Below, piece by piece: positions 6,700-8,888 of a stretch of DNA of 8,888 nucleotides; positions within the stretch are counted from its first letter, which is position 1, and each line of letters begins with the position of its first letter. The notes under the pieces are model-generated. The model had not been told where the DNA came from. It saw only the letters and a program-made list of their open reading frames with translations, and searched no databases. Source of the DNA: an uncultured Dechloromonas sp. (GTDB lineage: Bacteria; Pseudomonadota; Gammaproteobacteria; Burkholderiales; Rhodocyclaceae). The DNA lies in contig CAMKYP010000133.1 of NCBI GenBank assembly GCA_946477505.1, positions 1-8,888 on the forward strand, read 5' to 3'. Position numbers and translations under genes: made by a program.

Positions 6700-6859
6700 T
6701 TCGACAATACGGAACCCGGTGCGAGTTGGACTCAATTCCGGGGCGGGCCCGCCGCTGTAATCGGGGACGGTCGCTGCAAGATGTCACTGCCAAGGGGAAA
6801 CAGACCCGGCGGGAAGGCGCAGCGGAACGGACGATCCGAAAGCCAGAAGACGTGTCGAA
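6700..6859 (+). promoter_or_regulatory. Cobalamin riboswitch controlling cobT-cobS
   Basis: P1 is a perfect 7-bp helix, TTCGACA (6700-6706) with TGTCGAA (6853-6859). Between its strands lie, in order, ACGGAACCCGGTGCGA, ATTCCGGGGCGGGCCCGCCGCTGTAA, GGGGACG, the B12 box region ATGTCACTGCC (6781-6791), GGCGGGAAGGCGC, and ACGATCCGAAAGCCAGAAGACG, matching the cobalamin aptamer core. The B12 box reads GTCACTG (6783-6789) instead of the usual GCCACTG. Downstream is a strong terminator, so bound adenosylcobalamin should shut off cobT and cobS by early termination. Confidence 0.94.
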
Positions 6860-6968
6860 AACGCCAACAAAATGATCCTGGCGTCGTTGTGCCGTCTTGC
6901 CGTACTTTTTGTACTGTCTTCGGCGGCACGCCTAGCCAGGAACGCTTCGCTTCATGTTGTTGGCGTTT
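6859..6968. repeat. Long imperfect inverted repeat between aptamer and terminator
   Basis: The outer arms are AAACGCCAACAA (6859-6870) and TTGTTGGCGTTT (6957-6968), a perfect 12 bp. After one A-G mismatch, ATGA pairs with TCAT (6872-6875 with 6952-6955). Inside, TCCTGGC (6876-6882) pairs with GCCAGGA (6935-6941), TGTGCCG (6888-6894) with CGGCACG (6924-6930, one G-U), and GTAC with GTAC around a five-T loop. The whole 110 nt can fold into one rod with a 10-nt bulge (6942-6951). GC is 54 of 100 over 6861-6960, and no protein reading is evident. It may be a miniature palindromic element inserted in the leader, or a riboswitch-specific extension. Confidence 0.7.
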
Positions 6969-6978
6969 CTTGAAAATG

Positions 6979-6999
6979 GAAGCCTGTGGACAGGGCTTC
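6979..6999 (+). promoter_or_regulatory. Candidate antiterminator hairpin of the cobT leader
   Basis: GAAGCC (6979-6984) pairs with GGCTTC (6994-6999) around a 9-nt loop. Its right arm is the 5' part of the terminator stem that starts at 6993, so the two folds exclude each other. That is the arrangement expected of a transcriptional riboswitch. The terminator is much the longer helix, so kinetics or aptamer contacts would have to decide. Confidence 0.45.
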
Positions 7000-7043
7000 G
7001 CGGCAGCGTTTGGACAACGCCGCCGCGAGGCCCTTTTGCTTTT
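6993..7043 (+). terminator. Strong intrinsic terminator of the cobT riboswitch
   Basis: An 18-position stem pairs 6993-7010 with 7016-7033 around a 5-nt loop (TGGAC), with one A-C mismatch and one G-U. It is followed at once by TTTT, GC, TTTT (7034-7043). The cobT Shine-Dalgarno GGAG starts at the next base (7044). A strong terminator just before a start codon is regulatory, not the end of an operon. Confidence 0.88.
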
Positions 7044-7053
7044 GGAGAATCGG

Positions 7054-8115
7054 ATGCATTCGTTTGACCACCAGTTCAACATCGCGGCCCCGAACCGCGA
7101 CATCGATACCGCCCTGCAACACAAGATCGACCGCAAGACCAAGCCGCTCGGCGCGCTCGGCCTGCTCGAAAAGACCGCCCACAAGATCGGCCTGATCCAG
7201 CAGACGCTGACTCCGCAACTGACCAACCCGCAGATGCTCGTCTTCGCCGGCGATCACGGTGCCGCCAAGGCCGGCGTATCGGCCTACCCGCAGGACGTGA
7301 CCTGGCAGATGGTCGAGAACTTCCTGGCCGGCGGTGCGGCGATCAATGTTTTTGCCCGCCAGAACGGCTTCGGCCTGTCGGTGGTTGATGCCGGCGTGGC
7401 GCACGATTTCGGAGGCGAGCGCGACGGGTTGATCGACCTCAAGATCGCGCCGGGTACCGCCAATTACATCGAACAGCCGGCGATGACCGTCGCCCAGTGC
7501 GCGCAGGCCATCGAGCAGGGCGCCGGCATCGTGCTCGGCTTGGCGGCAGCCGGTTGCAACGTCGTCGCCTTTGGCGAAATGGGCATCGGCAACACCGCCT
7601 CCGCCTCGCTGCTTACCCACTGCCTGACCGGCCTGCCGTTGGCCGAATGCGTCGGGCGCGGCACCGGGCTGGATGACGCCGGCCTCGCCCGCAAGCAGGA
7701 CCTGCTCGAACAGGCCCTGCTGCGCTACCGCAATGGCGGTGGTGACAACGATCCGTTCGCCGTGCTGGCCGAATTCGGCGGCTTCGAGATCGCCACCATG
7801 GTCGGCGCCATGCTCGCTGCTGCCGAAGCGAAGATGGTGCTGCTCATCGACGGCTTCATCGTCGGCTCGGCGGCGCTCGTCGCCTCGCGCCTTGCCCCGG
7901 CCTTGCTCGACTACTGCGTCTTCTGCCACCGCTCGGCCGAAGCCGGTCACCGTACGCAATTGCTCGCTATGGGCGCCGAACCGCTGCTCGACCTCGGCCT
8001 GCGTCTCGGCGAAGGCACTGGCGCCGCATTGGCCTACCCGCTGGTCACGGCTGCGGTGAATTTCCTCAATGAGATGGCCAGCTTCGAATCGGCCGGCGTC
8101 TCGGACAAGGAATAA
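7054..8115 (+). CDS. cobT: Nicotinate-nucleotide--dimethylbenzimidazole phosphoribosyltransferase CobT
   Basis: Transfers phosphoribose from nicotinate mononucleotide to 5,6-dimethylbenzimidazole, giving alpha-ribazole 5'-phosphate and nicotinate; BluB in this window supplies the base. The product is 353 residues (Salmonella about 356). Signatures: LLEKTAHKIGLIQ near the N terminus, VFAGDHGAAKAGVSAYPQDV, NFLAGGAAINVFARQNG, FGEMGIGNTASAS with Glu175, CVFCHRSAEAGH, and GEGTGAALAYPLV with Glu320, the counterparts of the Salmonella active-site Glu174 and catalytic Glu317. The ATG at 7054 has GGAG at 7044-7047 with a 6-nt spacer. The frame is open back to 6562, but that stretch is leader RNA. It is under the cobalamin riboswitch at 6700-6859 and is followed by cobS after 73 nt. 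Confidence 0.98.
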   Translation: MHSFDHQFNIAAPNRDIDTALQHKIDRKTKPLGALGLLEKTAHKIGLIQQTLTPQLTNPQMLVFAGDHGAAKAGVSAYPQDVTWQMVENFLAGGAAINVFARQNGFGLSVVDAGVAHDFGGERDGLIDLKIAPGTANYIEQPAMTVAQCAQAIEQGAGIVLGLAAAGCNVVAFGEMGIGNTASASLLTHCLTGLPLAECVGRGTGLDDAGLARKQDLLEQALLRYRNGGGDNDPFAVLAEFGGFEIATMVGAMLAAAEAKMVLLIDGFIVGSAALVASRLAPALLDYCVFCHRSAEAGHRTQLLAMGAEPLLDLGLRLGEGTGAALAYPLVTAAVNFLNEMASFESAGVSDKE

Positions 8116-8125
8116 ATCACTTACC

Positions 8126-8173
8126 CAGGCAAACTCCCGCCTGCCTCAAGGCTCGCCTGAGGCGTGGGCGGGA
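8126..8173 (+). other. Hairpin in the cobT-cobS intergenic region, with a competing smaller fold
   Basis: TCCCGCC (8135-8141) pairs with GGCGGGA (8167-8173), and GCCTCA (8143-8148) with TGAGGC (8158-8163), giving a 13-pair hairpin that ends 15 nt before the cobS ATG. There is no T run. A smaller hairpin, CAGGC (8126-8130) with GCCTG (8139-8143), uses the same bases and excludes it. Its base adjoins the cobS ribosome-binding site (AAGGG, 8177-8181), so it may tune cobS translation or mRNA stability. Confidence 0.5.
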
Positions 8174-8188
8174 ATAAAGGGCTGCAAC

Positions 8189-8888
8189 ATGATCCATCGC
8201 GAACTGGAATACTTCTTCGGCGCCGTCCGCTTCTTCACGCGGCTGCCGGTGCCCGGCTGGGTCGGGCATTCGGCCGAGGCGCTCAACCACTCGGCCCGCT
8301 ACTTTCCTGCCGTCGGCCTGCTGGTCGGCAGCATCGGCGCGCTGGTCTATTGGCTGGCCCTGCACCTGTGGCCGCAGACTGTCGCCGTCCTGCTCTCGAT
8401 GGTGGCGACGCTGTACGCGACCGGCGCCTTCCACGAAGACGGCCTGTCGGACACCGCCGACGGCCTCGGCGGCGGCTGGGAGAAACAGCGCATCCTTGAC
8501 ATCATGAAGGACTCCCGCGTCGGCAGCTACGGCGTCGTCGCCGTGGCGCTCGCACTGCTTGGCAAGTTCGTGCTGCTTTCGTCGCTGGCTCCGGCACTGG
8601 TCCCCGCCGCCCTGCTCGCCGGCCACGCCCTCTCCCGCTTCTGCGCGACGATGCTGCTGGCGACCATGGACTACGTGCGCGAAGACGCGCTCAGCAAGGC
8701 CAAGCCGCTGGCGACGCGCATGTCCGGAGGCAATTTGTTCGTGGCGCTGTGTTTCGCCGCAGCCCCATTGGTGTGGTTGCCGTGGTGGAAAGCCTTGGCC
8801 GGTGTGGCGTTGGCTGCCGTGGCGACGCTATGGCTGGCCGGAAAGTTCCGGCGCTGGCTGGGGGGGTATACCGGGGACTGCCTGGGGG
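8189..8888 (+). CDS. cobS: Adenosylcobinamide-GDP ribazoletransferase (cobalamin synthase) CobS, C-terminus beyond window
   Basis: A polytopic inner-membrane enzyme that joins adenosylcobinamide-GDP (from CobU) to alpha-ribazole phosphate (from CobT), giving adenosylcobalamin 5'-phosphate; it is the last assembly step before dephosphorylation. 233 residues are visible of about 250 expected, open to the last base. Signatures: an N-terminal FFGAVRFFTRLPVP, the strongly conserved FHEDGLSDTADG (81-92), KDSRVGSYG (107-115) and a GGYTGDCLG near the edge, interleaved with hydrophobic segments such as VAVALALLGKFVLL and VALCFAAAPLVWLPW. The ATG at 8189 is preceded by AAGGG with a spacer of about 7 nt. 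It belongs to the cobT riboswitch transcript. A cobC-type phosphatase often follows, but it is not in view. Confidence 0.95.
   Translation, partial: MIHRELEYFFGAVRFFTRLPVPGWVGHSAEALNHSARYFPAVGLLVGSIGALVYWLALHLWPQTVAVLLSMVATLYATGAFHEDGLSDTADGLGGGWEKQRILDIMKDSRVGSYGVVAVALALLGKFVLLSSLAPALVPAALLAGHALSRFCATMLLATMDYVREDALSKAKPLATRMSGGNLFVALCFAAAPLVWLPWWKALAGVALAAVATLWLAGKFRRWLGGYTGDCLG

Noticed and set aside
6562..7053. N-terminal extension of CobT back to 6562
   Set aside because: It would translate part of cobU in antisense, the riboswitch and the terminator; the ATG at 7054 has its own ribosome-binding site.
6952..7959. Minus-strand open frame of 335 codons opposite cobT
   Set aside because: It is antisense to unmistakable CobT motifs and has no homology visible by eye.

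Overview
The window is a stretch of a GC-rich bacterial chromosome that encodes the late, nucleotide-loop half of adenosylcobalamin (vitamin B12) biosynthesis. The gene set, the O2-dependent BluB enzyme and the protein sequences suggest an aerobic or facultative betaproteobacterium, perhaps a Dechloromonas/Azonexus-type Rhodocyclaceae. That placement is inference; no phylogenetic marker is present.

Layout. On the minus strand, a cobalamin riboswitch (1322-1485) and a terminator-like hairpin (1286-1314) precede bluB (524-1270), which overlaps cbiB (1-527, running off the left edge) by an ATGA. Upstream of these, also on minus, is one long reading frame (1536-2396) that joins a COG3602-type ACT protein to a GNAT acetyltransferase and is broken by two in-frame TAG codons. 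It diverges from cobQ (2554-4017, plus). Converging on cobQ are two ATGA-coupled minus-strand genes: a small soluble histidine kinase (5377-5985) and a REC-TPR response regulator (4031-5380). Next comes cobU (6096-6647, minus). It diverges from a second cobalamin riboswitch (6700-6859, plus), which is followed by a long imperfect inverted repeat (6859-6968), an antiterminator/terminator pair (6979-7043), cobT (7054-8115) and cobS (8189 to beyond the right edge).

How the genes work together. CobQ amidates adenosylcobyrinate a,c-diamide to adenosylcobyrate. CbiB adds the aminopropanol arm. CobU phosphorylates the product and activates it to adenosylcobinamide-GDP. BluB makes 5,6-dimethylbenzimidazole from reduced flavin, CobT converts it to alpha-ribazole phosphate, and CobS joins the two halves. 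Both B12-sensing leaders sit on lower-ligand/assembly transcripts (bluB-cbiB and cobT-cobS), and both have visible terminators, so each should be switched off when cobalamin is plentiful.

Most unusual points: the doubly amber-interrupted ACT-GNAT frame; the roughly 110-nt inverted repeat wedged between aptamer and terminator in the cobT leader; and the two-component pair, which has neither a sensor nor a DNA-binding domain, inside a B12 cluster. No tRNA, rRNA, CRISPR array, insertion sequence or phage gene was seen.
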